From contig NC_063451.1 of NCBI RefSeq assembly GCF_020379485.1, positions 22,922,630 through 22,986,629 of the forward strand: 64,000 bases of DNA, written 5' to 3'. Below, in pieces: positions 10,344-22,480 of the stretch. The position numbers and the translations under genes were made by a program. Position 1 is the stretch's first letter. Each line of letters opens with the position of its first letter. The notes beneath the pieces were generated by a model. That model made no database searches, was not told the DNA's origin, and saw nothing but the letters and a program-made list of their open reading frames with translations. This DNA comes from Brassica napus. Lineage: Eukaryota; Streptophyta; Magnoliopsida; Brassicales; Brassicaceae.

Positions 10344-12369
10344 ATGGCAGCCGTCGCAGATTCCGTGGATAACTGCGCAACAATCTTCCCTGAGAATCAA
10401 ACTCCCATACCCTCCGGAGTCACTGCCACAACATTGCTTAACGAAAACTCTGATGCCTTCCCTGAATTGAATCAACCGGATAGCTCAGCTGCTGCGGAGA
10501 GATGGCCAGGTTGGCCTGGGGATTGCGTGTTTCGAGTGATCGTCCCCATAGCTAAAGTCGGAGCTATCATCGGACGCAAAGGAGATATCATCAGAAAGAT
10601 GTGCGAGGAGACTCGCGCTCGCATCAAAGTCCTCGACGGTCCCGCCACGACTCAAGATCGCGTCGTTAGTCTCTTTCTACATAATTGGAGATAATTAGGG
10701 TTTTTCTAAGAATCAGTGTTAAAGATTCTTGCGTTAAAGTTTCAATTCTTGTGATGATTTTTTTTCTTTTCGAAAGTTTTAGTTTTTAATTATTTATTCT
10801 TGAGTTGGATTGTGGTTTAGTTAATGTCTTTTTGGTCTTGAATGTTATGGTTAGGTGCTAATATCTGCGAAGGAAGATCTAGAGGCATACATGTCGCCTG
10901 CAATGGAAGCAGTCGTGAGGGTGTTCAGACGAGTTTCAGAATTGCCTGATAACGATGACGATGATGATGTTCAAAAAGCTGGAAGTGCCGTCTCTTCAGT
11001 GCGTTTATTAGTTGCGTCTATGCAGGCGATAAGTTTGATAGGGAAACAAGGATCCTCCATTAAAGCAATAGTAGAGAACTCTGGTGCATCAGTTCGCATA
11101 TTATCAGAAGGTAGTATCATCTCTTTGTTTGTCTCTGTAAAGTTCAGTTAGTTCTTTAATTCATATGTATCATCTTGTAGAAACTGAGTCTATGTTTATG
11201 AAGTTGTGTGCTATGTAAAGTGTTTTTTTTTTTTTGCTGCCAGAGGAAACACCGTTCTATGCTGGGCAAGATGAGAGGATAGTGGATGTGCAGGGGGAAG
11301 CTTTAAAGATTGCAAAAGCGTTAGAAGCGATTGTTGGCCACCTAAGGAAGTTTCTAGTCGACCATTCTGTGGTTCCTCTCTTCGAGAAGCAAGTAAGCTT
11401 TTTAAGTTGTCTGAACAACTAGTTCCTTGGGTGTCTCTCTTTTTTTGTTCTTTTCTGAGTTGTCTAATTTTTTTTTTCTTTCATCTTTAGTACTTAGCTA
11501 GAGTCTCTCAAGTTCGCCAGGAAGAACCCTTAGCTGAAAACAAGTCATCTCTCCATACTCTTTCGTCAAATGTGATGGAGTCTGATCTCTCCCTCTTAGC
11601 ACGAAGGGAGCCTCTGTTTTTGGAGCGTGATCCTCGGGTGGAGTCACGTGTTCAACCTTCAGCAGCTTCTATGTACAGTCAAGATCCTGTACTCGCCGCC
11701 ACCCTTGCTCGTGTTTCCGCTGCTTTTGTTACACAGGTAGATTCCATTGGATACAGCATCTAAGCTTATATCTTTGAACTAGTTAAAGACGTTTCTGTTA
11801 TGGGTTTTCTTAACAGGTATCTCAAACAATGCAAATACCGTTCTCCTATGCGGAGGATATTATTGGTTTGGAAGGAGCTAATATAGCCTACATCCGCCGG
11901 AGTAGCGGAGCTACCGTAACCATTCAAGAGAGTCCACATCCTGATGAAATCACAGTGGAAATCAAAGGCACCTCTTCTCAAGTACAAACTGCTCAGCTGC
12001 TAATTCAAGTAAGAACGCATTTCATGTGTTTTGCGTAAATGCTAAAGATTAATTTACAAACTTATTTGTTGTCTACGTGTGTGTGCGTAGGAGTTCATCA
12101 GCAATCACAAGGAACCGGTTTCGGTTTCAGGGGGATATGCTAGAGTCGACACTGGCTATGTACCTGCTGTATATCCTCCTCAGCTGAGCAACCGTCAAGA
12201 GCCGCTCACGAGTACCTACACGGGCACAGAGACTGTGCAGTACAGACCAACATCATACTCTCAACTGCCTGGTCAGTCAACCTACACGCCGACTCTGACT
12301 GGGCAAACTTACGATACGGAATATAGACCAGCTTCTGATGTTAATGGTTACAGCAGTTACAGTTTATGA
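10344..12369 (+). CDS. PEP: PEPPER, triple KH-domain RNA-binding protein
   Basis: Six exons with consistent phase: 10344-10664, 10855-11110, 11244-11392, 11491-11736, 11817-12008 and 12091-12369, giving 480 residues (about 495 in Arabidopsis as I recall). Three KH domains are visible with their GXXG loops: GRKG in KH1 (about residues 65-105), GKQG in KH2, and GLEG in KH3. The C-terminus is rich in Tyr, Thr, Gln and Pro and ends YSSYSL. The family acts in the nucleus on pre-mRNA. Arabidopsis PEPPER affects gynoecium and vegetative growth, supports FLC expression and helps process AGAMOUS RNA with HUA proteins. It is the only complete copy here, downstream of two truncated units. No broken splice site or stop was found. 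Confidence 0.93.
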
Positions 12370-12958
12370 ATCGTTGTGCTCTGTGTTGTTCCGAAGTTAA
12401 AAAAAAAAAAAAAACAAGTGCTAGAGAGCCAGTGTAGTTGAATGTGTAGTGTAAATCTAGGTGCCTTTTTCTTTCAAATTTCGATGTATTTGACACGACA
12501 GATCTAGTCACATATAACAGTTTCATGTTTTTTCCTTCTTTCTGTCATGTTCGTTTTGATTTTGTATTCTGGTGTCTATGAGATTTTGACGGAACCATGG
12601 GAACTCTTACGTGTTGAAAGTAGGATTTTCTACCTGGACATGATGTATGAAAACTATAAGGAGACCCCTGTGTTGCGGAAAGGGCTATATCCATCATGGA
12701 GCTATCCACAACTTTGACTGGTGGTCTACACTGTATGTTAGCATTTGCCAAATGAGATAAAATCTAAAATCTCTTTACATCCAGTTAGCAATGTAAATGC
12801 AAAGTTGCAATCAAATTCTTGGATGGATCACAAAGTAATTGACCAGTGAGCGGACTTATTCATTACATAACAGAAAAAAGTCTTAAGGGCATAAAACTCC
12901 GAACCCAGAGGAGATTGTGAAATAAAAAGACAAGAAACGACTGAAAAAAAAAAGGATT
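12370..12958. other. PEPPER 3' untranslated region and convergent spacer
   Basis: Contains an A-run near 12401-12414, then AT-rich sequence up to the convergent minus-strand gene that stops at 12959. No further coding or repeat structure was recognised. Confidence 0.5.
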
Positions 12959-13233
12959 TTAATCTTTGTTTCGAGATTCTTCCTTCTTGTCTACTTCATC
13001 ACTTCCCATCTGAGGTAATGTCTTGAAATAAGAAAGAGAAATGATTATCAGATCATCTCGACATTACATCGAACACCTTACACGCATTGAAGGAGAATAT
13101 AACTTACGAGATCTGGCTTGTATAAATTGTGTACGACGGAGGCTCCGGCGAGCAATGAGGCTACAACGACGACGGTTGACAACGCTAAAGACGGAGTTCC
13201 CGTCGGCTTCTTCCCCCCAAATCTTTTGTTCAT
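12959..13233 (-). CDS. Small single-pass membrane protein, 58 residues, function unknown
   Basis: Two exons: 13233-13108 (42 codons) and 13009-12959 (16 codons plus TAA), joined in phase 0 by a GT-AG intron. The N-terminus is basic (MNKRFGGKKPTG). It is followed by a hydrophobic segment of about 20 residues (ALSTVVVVASLLAGASVV) and a charged Asp/Glu/Lys tail, so it is a one-helix membrane protein. It resembles a short conserved plant protein that I recall next to PEPPER in Arabidopsis (At4g26055), but I cannot name a function. It lies tail-to-tail with PEPPER. The next gene upstream is on the same strand. Confidence 0.7.
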
Positions 13234-13764
13234 CTTTTTTGTCTCTTCTTTGAACAACCGCGACTGCGCGACTGTATGTACACTTGAACTGGTAAAACTA
13301 AAAACTAATAAACGAAGCTTTGTTTTTTTAATCACGCGCGAACTCGCGCGTGAAGGGCAACTTCCCCTTTTTAATTGGTTTGCTATAAAATCATTACTGT
13401 AATTCCAATTTCAACTCGGTTTGTTCTACCAATTCACATATTGTGGTTTATTACTTAACCGGTGCAAAGCCAACAAAAAAAAAAAAAAGAAAAAACATTC
13501 ATTAGCTCAAGAAAGAAACAACTATTTATTCGGTTTATTTTTATTCTGTTCCTTTGTACACACAAACGTAGATAATGAGAAGAAGATGATACAGAGATTT
13601 GAGTAAATATAAGGTATAGTATCTGCACTTTGGGTTTATATTGAATGTACAGCCATATATCTAAGTCCCTCCTCTATAATCCTTTGACAAGGAAGGGACC
13701 AAGATTATACATATATATATATATAGCTCAAGAGTATGGTGTGTATAAGTAAGAAGAAGCGCCA

Positions 13765-14832
13765 CTAAAACCACCTGAAAACAGCAATCACCAGTAGCAA
13801 GAGGGAGAATCCCATCGCCTGCAACATCACGAGATCTCATCATCATTTCGTTGGAAGCTCAAACGGTCAAGACCCAAGAGAGAGAGAGAGAGTCATTACA
13901 GTGATTGCGGAAGCAGCAAGACCGGCTCTTTCTCTAGGATCCTTGCGGTAGTAGTTCCCGAAATAGAGAAATGTCGCATAATACCACAAGAGAGGGAACA
14001 CAAATCCCAGGAGGAAGCTGTAAAGAGAGAGATATCATCAGGTAAACAGAACTGGAGACTTAACAGTTAACACCAAAAACAAAACAAAAGATTCTACTCA
14101 CGAGAACCATCCTATTCCGCAACCGAAGCATGGGAGAGGCTTGTCATACGCTCCATTTTCAACATCATCCACGTCTTTAACAAGCGTATATCTTCCTTTC
14201 CCACAAACCATAGCATCTACCACACAAGCCCAATGTATTAGCTCACAAAGAATCAACACTTGAACAGACTTAAAAGGGTTTTACATTTTGGAAAGAGTTT
14301 CTTAATGCAATGAGAAAGAGCTAGTTGTGAATGGTGATGATACCTTTAATAGCAGAGTAGTATCTAGCAGCTGGTCTGATAACACTGGCATGCTTATCTC
14401 CCATGGATTTCACCAGCTCTGCACTTCCATCTGCACGCTCTTTAACATCTACAAAATATAAAAACCAATAGAATAGATTAAATCCAAACTGATGAAAAAC
14501 TCATCAAACTTCAAGGTACTCCCCACTTGAAAGCATGAGTCAACGATCTTACAAAGAGCTTAACCAACAAAAACCAGTATCAATACTCGGTTAACCAATT
14601 TCTATTGGTTTAATCTTTTCAAATATTTGAGACTGAGTCATAACTACCCTAAAGAAATCTTAACTCATTGTTTGGTTCTAAAAGCTTTTGATAGAGTCAA
14701 CGCTGTCCATGTTCGTGTTCTCAGAAATCATATATATGCAATCAATTACAGCAAGTAAACTACTTTGTTCTCAAGATTTGGATGACTAATCTGATCATAA
14801 AGGGGAAGAAGAAGATGATTACTTTCTGCCAT
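13765..14832 (-). CDS. 60S ribosomal protein L18a-like membrane protein
   Basis: Five exons are suggested: 14832-14764, 14448-14344, 14216-14102, 14017-13900 and 13818-13765, ending at TAG. The last four join cleanly. They encode a conserved Cys-Gly loop (PCFGCGIGWF), a membrane helix (GFVFPLLWYYATFLYF), a basic turn (YYRKDPRERAG) and a second C-terminal helix. This matches the plant L18ae-like family (Arabidopsis At4g26060), which despite its name is a small membrane protein. The exon 1 to exon 2 junction is one base short: the donor reads AACAAA|GTAGTT where AAAG|GT would keep the frame. This could be a lost G, a sequence error or an unrecognised junction. The start at 14832 (MAESNHLLLP) is chosen because it matches the family N-terminus. 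Confidence 0.75.
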
Positions 14833-15500
14833 ATGTTCTTCAGTAAAAAGAGCTTCTCGGTGAACGTCAAGCTCTTGCTTCAAATTAGCCTTCAACAAAA
14901 AAAACAGTAACAATATGAATTTACACCCCTGAAGATAGATTTCAATCGAACTAAGGCTCGAAACACACACAGATCGATCGATCAATCAATCAAACACCAA
15001 GAGTGCGGATTAGATTATTCTCTCTAATTGAAAAGATGTAGTACTAGAAATCTATGAATGACTCAATTCGAGAGGAGATTGATTGCAAAGGGAAGATGGG
15101 GGAGATGATCGAGATTCGAGCAACCTTAAGCGAAAGGAGAGAGTCGTCTTCCTTCTTCTTCTTCGGCTGCTTCAACTTCAACTTCAACTTCAACTTCGTA
15201 AACGTTAAATGCGGAGAGAGTAGAAGAAGCAGAAGAAGCCAAGTCTGAGGTCAGACTCAAAGGAGAGACTTTTTAATTTTCTTTTTCCCCAACCCCAAAG
15301 TTAGTTAATGGGAAATTGGGGCCTATAGACATGAAAAAAACTATAATACACACAATACCTATTTTCTCATATTATGTATACATATTAATACTGTAATACC
15401 CTTTAAACTCAACCAGCCAATCTGCTACCAAAATTAATTAAAAATTAAACTATTAACTGGATAAAAGGTATCTCGTGTCTTACCTCTATTCATAATTCCC
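14833..15500. other. 5' region of the L18ae-like gene and spacer
   Basis: Transcribed leader of the minus-strand gene probably reaches about 15250. It includes a short hexamer repeat (TTCAAC, five units near 15169-15197) and Glu/Arg-rich spurious open frames on the plus strand. Beyond 15260 the sequence is AT-rich with no gene recognised. Confidence 0.35.
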
Positions 15501-16840
15501 TTTTCACTTTTGTTGATAACTTTTTCGAGGTCGAGTGGTTTCCGGACACCGATTTCTTCCAAATCCTCCCCTCTACCTTCAATCGACAGCTTTTCCATCT
15601 TCTTCGTGCTTCCTTTTAATCGTGTTTGGCGTTTGGGTTCCGCGTTAGAGTTTCAGTGGCGGTTAGTAACACACCCTTCCTATCCAACTTCACCAACTCG
15701 ATTCTTCTCAGATCTCTGAAAGTTTTGTAAATTCTCCCTCGTTTCCGTCGATTCTCTTAGTCTTTGCTTTCTCTGTGTTTATTTTCTTTTATTTGGGCTA
15801 GTCTCATAGTATACTTATCTAATTTAAAACCTCCATTCCATTTGGGATGTAATAGTATACTTATCTAATTCATCTATTCCATTTAGAATAGTATCATCGT
15901 TCCTGTTGCATACCATCGGTACCGTTATAGAATTAATCCCTCTCATCGGCCTTTTCCAATTTGATTTAGAGTTTGGGTTTTTCCGGGTTGTGTGAGGGTT
16001 CCTTTAATTTGAATTATCTTTGTATCAGTGCTGCAAAATAAGTAGTGTAGTTATTTAAGGAAAGATGTGTAGAATATCACAACTTACAAATGCTCACTAA
16101 GTAGACATAGTATGATATTTATAAACTCGAGTCCATTTGAAATGAAATAGTATTCGTATCGAATTGAACTATTTCACTTAAGATAGTATCACTTACTATT
16201 CTGCTTTGCTTGTCTGGTCTTTCCTTGTTTGTAACGTATTTATTGTATTGTCATTTTGATTTATGCTTTGTGTGTTTGCTCGTTTTGTTTAGTCTGTCAG
16301 CCTTTTGAATTACACAGAATATCATTGTGTTTCTGGCATTACACTTGTTTTTCTCTGTCACTGATAAATATACAATCTTCTCTATGGTGAATGTCAGATC
16401 TGATAGGTAAATTGGCTTCTACAATTTATAGTCGGTTGTGTTTCCCTCTGATGCTCTTCTTCTTTCTTATGCTTGAATTGGGATTTTGTATCAGCTATGG
16501 ATAGTACATAGTGTAAAAATAGTGATTATTTTGTAGAATAGTATCTGCACGAGCTGATTCCACGTATGTATATAGCACACTTATTATGTTTATACATATA
16601 TAGCACACTTATTGTGGAATAATGATGATTTTGTGGAATAGTATCTGTCACATGGAATATAAGAAAGTTGTAGTTTCACATTATTCTATCTTATATAGAA
16701 TCATAGTTTTATATCTTATGCATTTCCATTTGTTAACTATACTTATTATGTTTTGAGTGCTACTTCGTTTCTATATTCAATATTATAATTCCCACCGTCT
16801 TGACTTTTTGCCTCTCTTACTTCATTCTACAGGTTTAGTA
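15500..16840 (+). other. 5' part of a decayed Ulp1-type Mutator-like element with dispersed ATAGTATC motifs
   Basis: No open frame. A C/T-rich leader-like segment (15510-15730) is followed by AT-rich sequence in which the motif AATAGTATC or close variants recurs: near 15852, 15888, 16147, 16183, 16539 and 16637. The same motif continues to 19083. Because a DUF1985 coding remnant follows, this looks like the leader and intron part of a degenerate Ulp1-containing Mutator-like element. Confidence 0.35.
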
Positions 16841-17175
16841 TGGACGAGTTAGGCCTTCCAAGTAGATTGTTAGAGACATGCTTTGAACCCACTGGCAAGA
16901 AAATAATTAACAACTAATTCAATCTTCGTTGGACTGAAGTGATAAAGAATGCATTAGAGGATGAGGACCTGGCGATGTTGAATGCGTCACAGTTTGGACA
17001 AGTCTTGCAGATGGGGTCCTATACCTTCTATGTTATGCTTCTTCATTATTTTCTTGCTCGACAGTTGGTTCTTGAGAAGGACTTCGAACTCTGGTGGCTC
17101 TTCGTGGGGAAACCAATTTGTTATGCTATACAAGCTTTGCTTCTGTAACGGGCCTCAATTGTGAAGAAATACGGG
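16841..17175 (+). pseudogene. DUF1985-type fragment of a Ulp1-containing Mutator-like element
   Basis: After an acceptor-like CTACAG at 16832, the plus strand reads MDELGLPSRLLETCFEP and then hits a stop. It reopens at 16939-17148 with LEKDFELWWLFVGKPICYAI, and in another frame continues ASVTGLNCEE. The pattern of an F/LWxLFxGKP block followed by TGLNC is the DUF1985 signature, also seen in the intact element at 57.3-61.2 kb (EMWSLVGPEP, LTGLNCEYIED). At least one stop and one frameshift break it. No protease part remains. Confidence 0.6.
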
Positions 17176-17289
17176 ACGCTCACCGTGAGGCGAAGGGTTC
17201 ATATCTGATGTGTAGGCGTTGCTATTTATATACCATACTATTTATATACTATACTATGTATTATACTATGTCTTAACCCATTTCATATT

Positions 17290-18118
17290 CCATGTCTCTT
17301 GAGAAATGTAAATAGATGACTCATGTATTATGGCAGGTGGATTTAATTTGTTGTAGATTTGGGTTGCCTATGTATTGAGTTTTATATTTCCCTAATTTGG
17401 GTTTAGTGTTTAGTGAGAAGTGTTCTATTACCATCCCCATTAGCTTCGTATTTCATGTTACCCATAAGGCATGTAAATACATACCTCCAGTATTATAAGA
17501 GGTGGATTTAATTTCCCGAAGGTTTGGTTTGCCTATGTTTTGGGGTTTATATTTACCTAACTTGAGTTTAGTGTTTACTGTCAAGTGTTCTATTACTATT
17601 TCCATTAGCTTTGTATTTTATGTGGCTAATGAGGAATGTAAATACATGTCTCTAGTATTATAGCAGGTGGATTTAGTTTCCTGAAAATTTGGGTTACGGA
17701 TTGGGATTTATATTTTCCTAACTTGGGTTTAATGTTTAATGTCAAGTGTTCTATTACCAGTCATATTAGCTTTGTATTTCATGTTGCTCATGAGGAATGT
17801 AAATACATGTCTCCAGTATTATGGCAGGTAGATTTAATTTCATAAAGATTTGGGTTGCCTATGTATTGGGGTTTATATTTCCCTAACTTGGGTTTAGTGT
17901 TTACTATCAAGTGTTCTTTTACCATTCCCATTAGCTTTGTATTTCATGTGTCTCATGAGGAATGTAAATATATGTCTCCAGTATTATGGCAGGTGGATTT
18001 AATTGTCTGGAGATTTGGGTTGCCTATGGATTGGATTTATATTTTCTTAACTTGGGTTTAGTGTTTACTGTTAAGTGTTCTATTACCATTCCTATTAGCT
18101 TTGTATTTCATGTTGCTC
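17290..18118 (+). repeat. About 164-bp tandem repeat, roughly five copies
   Basis: The landmark CTTGGGTTTAGTG or a close variant recurs at about 17395, 17560, 17722, 17886 and 18051, spacing 161-165 bases. Each unit carries GTTCTATTACCATTCCC, GCTTTGTATTTCATGT, GAGGAATGTAAATACATGTC and CAGTATTATGGCAGGTGG in the same order. Units differ by scattered substitutions and short indels. It directly follows the DUF1985 fragment and was probably an intronic array of that element. Confidence 0.9.
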
Positions 18119-20620
18119 AATCTTGGCTCTAGTATGCACATAGTATCATTTTAAATAGTACATTGTATATAGTATAGAAGTCTTCGCTATTCATCTGCAG
18201 TTAGAAGTAAGTGGAAATCCATTTATATTTTAAAATGTATTCCATTACAGATTCAGAATAGTATTATTCTATCACAAAAGAGTAAATTTCCTATGAAACC
18301 CGGTTTATTAGAATATTCGAACACGAAATTACCTCTTCCTTTCTTCAAAGCGGTGAATCTTTAAATTCCTTCACTTTGTTGCTTCTGAGTACTTTGTTGC
18401 TTCTGAGTTTCTTCACATAGATTTACAGTGATTATTATATGGAATACACCATTTATGGTTAATTTTCTTTGAATACACCATTTAAGATTACCGGTACTAA
18501 TTTCCACCACTCGTTTACCTCTCCACAGTAAAAATATTTTCAGTAAATCTACCTTTTGTATGTGGCTTTCTCCTACTCTTAAATACGGAAGAGCTGTAAC
18601 CCACAATTGCAAATTTATTTCACTAAATACATAATTGCCTCTCCCCAACCGCACACTTCACCGGCTTTGTTCGTGATTATATTAGTAAATTACAAACAGG
18701 GTTCTATTTTACGTTAGTCATATCGAATGGAAACTACCCCCATATAAAATGGATGCTTTATAACATGATGTTTCATTCAAAGTTTTTGGTTGTCCCTGCC
18801 CGACTTCCACGTGTACGTCTATTACACATGCCCAAACCTATATTTTATGTACTGCCTCATGTCTTCGCATCTATTTCATCGAACAAACCAATATAAAATG
18901 ACTACATATTTGGACATGTTTTGTTCCGTCCTGATAGTTTGTACCTTGTTCTTCTTATTCTCCGTTTCTATCTTGTGTTCTATAACCCAACCACCAGTAC
19001 ATTGTGTTTGATTTGCGTCCAACTGTATGAATAATATGGATATGTTACCATATGGAATAGTTCTACGCTATATAAAATAGTATCCTCTATTATGTGTAGT
19101 AGTAGTTGTTAAATGGAAATTAAACTTCTTTGCAGTCTTATGAAGGGAACATAAGATGGTAACCTTCTGATTCTAACCTTGTGTTCTTTGTAGTTTTATG
19201 AAACATAAGATGGTACACCACTTGTTTAACTCTGCACAGTAAAACATCTCTAATAATTCCACCTATTTACGTGGCTTCCTCCTAATCCTTTATATGGAAT
19301 AGCTGTAATTCATTAGTGGCCATTTACTGCAGGGAATACGTCATCATCTATGAACAACCGCACACATCAGCGTATACGTAAGTGGTTATTTTGGGTCATG
19401 TGCATACAACTATTCTAGCTTATGTAGTTCATGTGGAATGGAAAGAAAATTCTTCCCATGTATCTATTTATGTTCATAGTATATATTACATTCCATCTAA
19501 CTCATGTCAAACGGAAAGTCTCGTCGTCTAAATTGGACGGTTTTACTGAACTCGGTTTGACTTTATGTAAACCATTTCGTATTTTACTTTCACCATGCAC
19601 CTTATCACGGTTCTAAAACTAAGAACATCATCACTCCATTGTAAATGAACTTACAATAAACCATTCCACATACGTGATGTGGTATGGAAAACAATACAAT
19701 CGGAATAGGAAATCTGGCTATCATCTTCAGATCGCCGTTATGTTAACAGAGTTTCTATCTCCCTCACATCTGTTCGTCACTACTCTTGATTTATATCCTC
19801 CCTCATATGTGCTCAAGACTGCTCCACAACGATCCGTATTACATATGATTGTTACTGTGGCAGACAAACCCTCCACGTGATTCACATTATAACAACGAAC
19901 CGGCAACCTGTTATGGTAAAGGAGCATAACAGGGTGGAATTAAGCCAAAAAGTCTGACAATCAATAACGTCAAAATCATTGTTACTTTCTTCATTTCTCT
20001 TTGAAATCTGGCTATCTAGCCAATAAGTCCAAAGTTAATCTCCTTTTCTTATTTTGCTAATTATGCTATTCCATAAGCAATATTTATTATTGATTATCTT
20101 TAGACTTTAATCATATTTTTTAAGTTGTTGGTTTAGGTATGTATCCACCATCTCATATATTGCAGTTTTAGCTGCTAATCGTGTTTGTTCTCTCAAATTG
20201 AAAACGTCTTCAACAAATATCAAGTTTAGTTTTTAACCAAAACAAAAAGAAAGTTTATTTCCAAATGTTAGTTTACGAGTACTTTTAGTAATATATATAT
20301 AAATTTTTAAATAAACAGAATTACGTAATAGATACAACAAATATTAAAGTATGTCCAACTCGATATCACTTACCAACACTTCACGTTTAACTTTTGTTGA
20401 TTTCTTCCATTTGGTGTTTATCTAATTATCATGACGATTTAAATGTATATATAGTAGCTTGTTTGTTTGCTTAATTAATATCTCACAACCTGTCAAGCTA
20501 TGCAAATTGATTATTAAAAATAAACGAGTTAACAACCAGAAGACTATTCCTCCAAGAACATTAGTCATAAAGACTAGTATGATCATTAAACACTCACTGA
20601 GCACGCATACTCTGTTTCCG
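18119..20620. other. Degenerate transposon-derived sequence and spacer
   Basis: No credible gene. AATAGTATC-type motifs continue to about 19083. Two stretches (about 18485-18610 and 19205-19315) are diverged duplicates sharing CACCACT..GTTTA.CTC..CACAGTAAAA and GTGGCTT.CTCCTA. From about 19650 to 20620 the sequence is AT-rich spacer without recognisable motifs. Confidence 0.35.
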
Positions 20621-20627
20621 GAGTTTA

Positions 20628-21729
20628 AAAGGGTTTTATATGAACAAGAGTGATATCTTTTTAGCCATAGAGAAGCAGGGGAGATTTGTATGAGAAGCTT
20701 GGGACTGGTTCTGCTCGAATGTGCACTGGGTAAATTTCCCTATACCCCACCGGGACACATGAAGGGATGGACCAAGCTAGTAGACATCATTGTTTAAAAC
20801 CCACCTCCTTATCAGAGCCGTGCCTCTGTTATGAAAAATGAAGCGATCGCCTAGGGCAGCGTTTTTTTTATAAACTTAATATGGCATCTTTTGTTTTTGA
20901 TTAAAACATTTTTAATTAAGCATACTAATTTTACTCCTAAATAAGAGAAGATATCTATGTATAGTGTATGGATTTATGTTATAGTAATTTGGATAAGCAA
21001 AATATGGGTTGGGTAAAGAAAGTAATAAAAGATTAATTCTTATGGTCTTATGGATTTCTAATGATATTTTCGTAGTTTTATTAGTAGAATACCTAGATAA
21101 TATTTTTAAATAGAAAAACTGACAATAATAGAAAATAATATAAAAATATGATGAAGTAAAATTGGTTATTTTTCCATTAAAACGATTTCTGGATATTAAA
21201 AATAAAAGTTTAGTCATCAATTTGCATAATAAGAATAGGATAAATTATGTTTAGTATGAATGTTGTATCTTGTCCGTGTTTTTCATCTGTGACAATAGTA
21301 TTTAATTTTATACAAATTAAGACATTTTATTTTCAACCGCTTATGTTCGTTATGAATGTTTGCACGGCTTTGCTCCTTATGCACCTTCCCAACTGTTTTC
21401 TCCAGAGTTTTGTTCTTTCATCTCGTTATGGTTTCATGTTATTTATCCCGTAATGAGTAGGCACTTCAAATGATGATTTGTTATATAACTTGTGTAGTGT
21501 ACCAAAAAAAAATCCAAGAGAGAAAATCAGCAAACGAACTTCTGGCGCGTAATCATATACAAGAGTCTCTCATGTATATCTTTCATCATGTGAATAACTT
21601 CGTCATTTTTGTGATTTGCTGGTGATATAGGAACACAAGTTCGTGAACATGTTTGAAGATTCAGATGCGAATCTCTCGTCTTACTTCACCAACGCAGGAT
21701 CTTTGATTCCCCCACTTGCTATCAGCTAG
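20628..21729 (+). pseudogene. MKK1: MKK1 (MAP kinase kinase) relic
   Basis: Three pieces match the C-terminal part of Arabidopsis MAP kinase kinase 1 as I recall it. First, MNKSDIF at about 20640-20660. Second, SLGLVLLECALGKFPYTPP at about 20697-20753, running on to GHMKGWTKLVDIIV, a stop (TAA where the family has Glu) and NPPP near 20813. Third, an intact last exon at 21631-21729 after a TATAG acceptor, 32 codons with EHKFVNMFEDSDANLSSYF, ending SLIPPLAIS then TAG. The ATP-binding lobe, catalytic loop and activation loop are not found, and about 800 bases of unrelated AT-rich DNA separate the last two pieces. It lies exactly where MKK1 is expected between the L18ae-like gene and ABI1. Confidence 0.85.
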
Positions 21730-21964
21730 AAGCCTAGAACCAAGTTTGAACACCCCTTTTACCACCAAGTTATATTTTCTATCCACTAGCAGAGATTTTC
21801 TCTAATAATATATGACTTTTGAGAGAGTTCTTTGGATAGAGAGAGAGAGTAAAATATCTTTCCATTTTCATATGCAAAAATATTGAAAATCATTTGGATA
21901 TAAACAGATGATACTAAGAATAAGATGCCTATATATTCACTACAAGAAAACATATTTTTTACTA

Positions 21965-22320
21965 GGGCAGTATTCGTTGTAAATTCGTCGTAAACGGGGT
22001 GTTACGACGAATTAACGTCGAAAGACGTTTCGTTGTTAAACGTCCGTCGTAACGGAGGTTTCGTCGTAAACGACTCGTTACGTTTACGACGAAATATATT
22101 CCTCGTAAAGCGCAGGGAAAGGATTCGTCGTAAACGCCACGTAAGACTTCGTCGTAAAGCACACGTAATTATTTCGATGTAAAGCACACGTAAATACTTT
22201 CGTTGTAAATCACTCGTAAACATTTCGATGTAAAATCCTCGTAAATATTTCGATGTTAATCACTCGTAAACATTCGATGTAAACTCCATGTAATGTTTAC
22301 GAGGAGTTTACATCGTTTCT
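21965..22320. repeat. CACTA left subterminal motif array
   Basis: About a dozen copies of TTTCGTCGTAAA or variants (TTTCGATGTAAA, TTCGTTGTAAA, reverse TTTACGACGAA), spaced roughly 25-30 bases and alternating with CTCGTAAA or CACGTAA. In En/Spm such subterminal repeats bind the TnpA protein; that role is inferred here. Confidence 0.85.
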
Positions 22321-22480
22321 TATTATATTATTATTAATTAGTATATAATAGATTTTAATTTATATTTAATATTCAGAATTTAAAATAATTTAAATTTTAA
22401 AACAAAATATGAAATTGGAAAACATATTTTAAAAAGTCATACAATAATATTTAAATTCATAATACAAACAGAAAAAAAAA

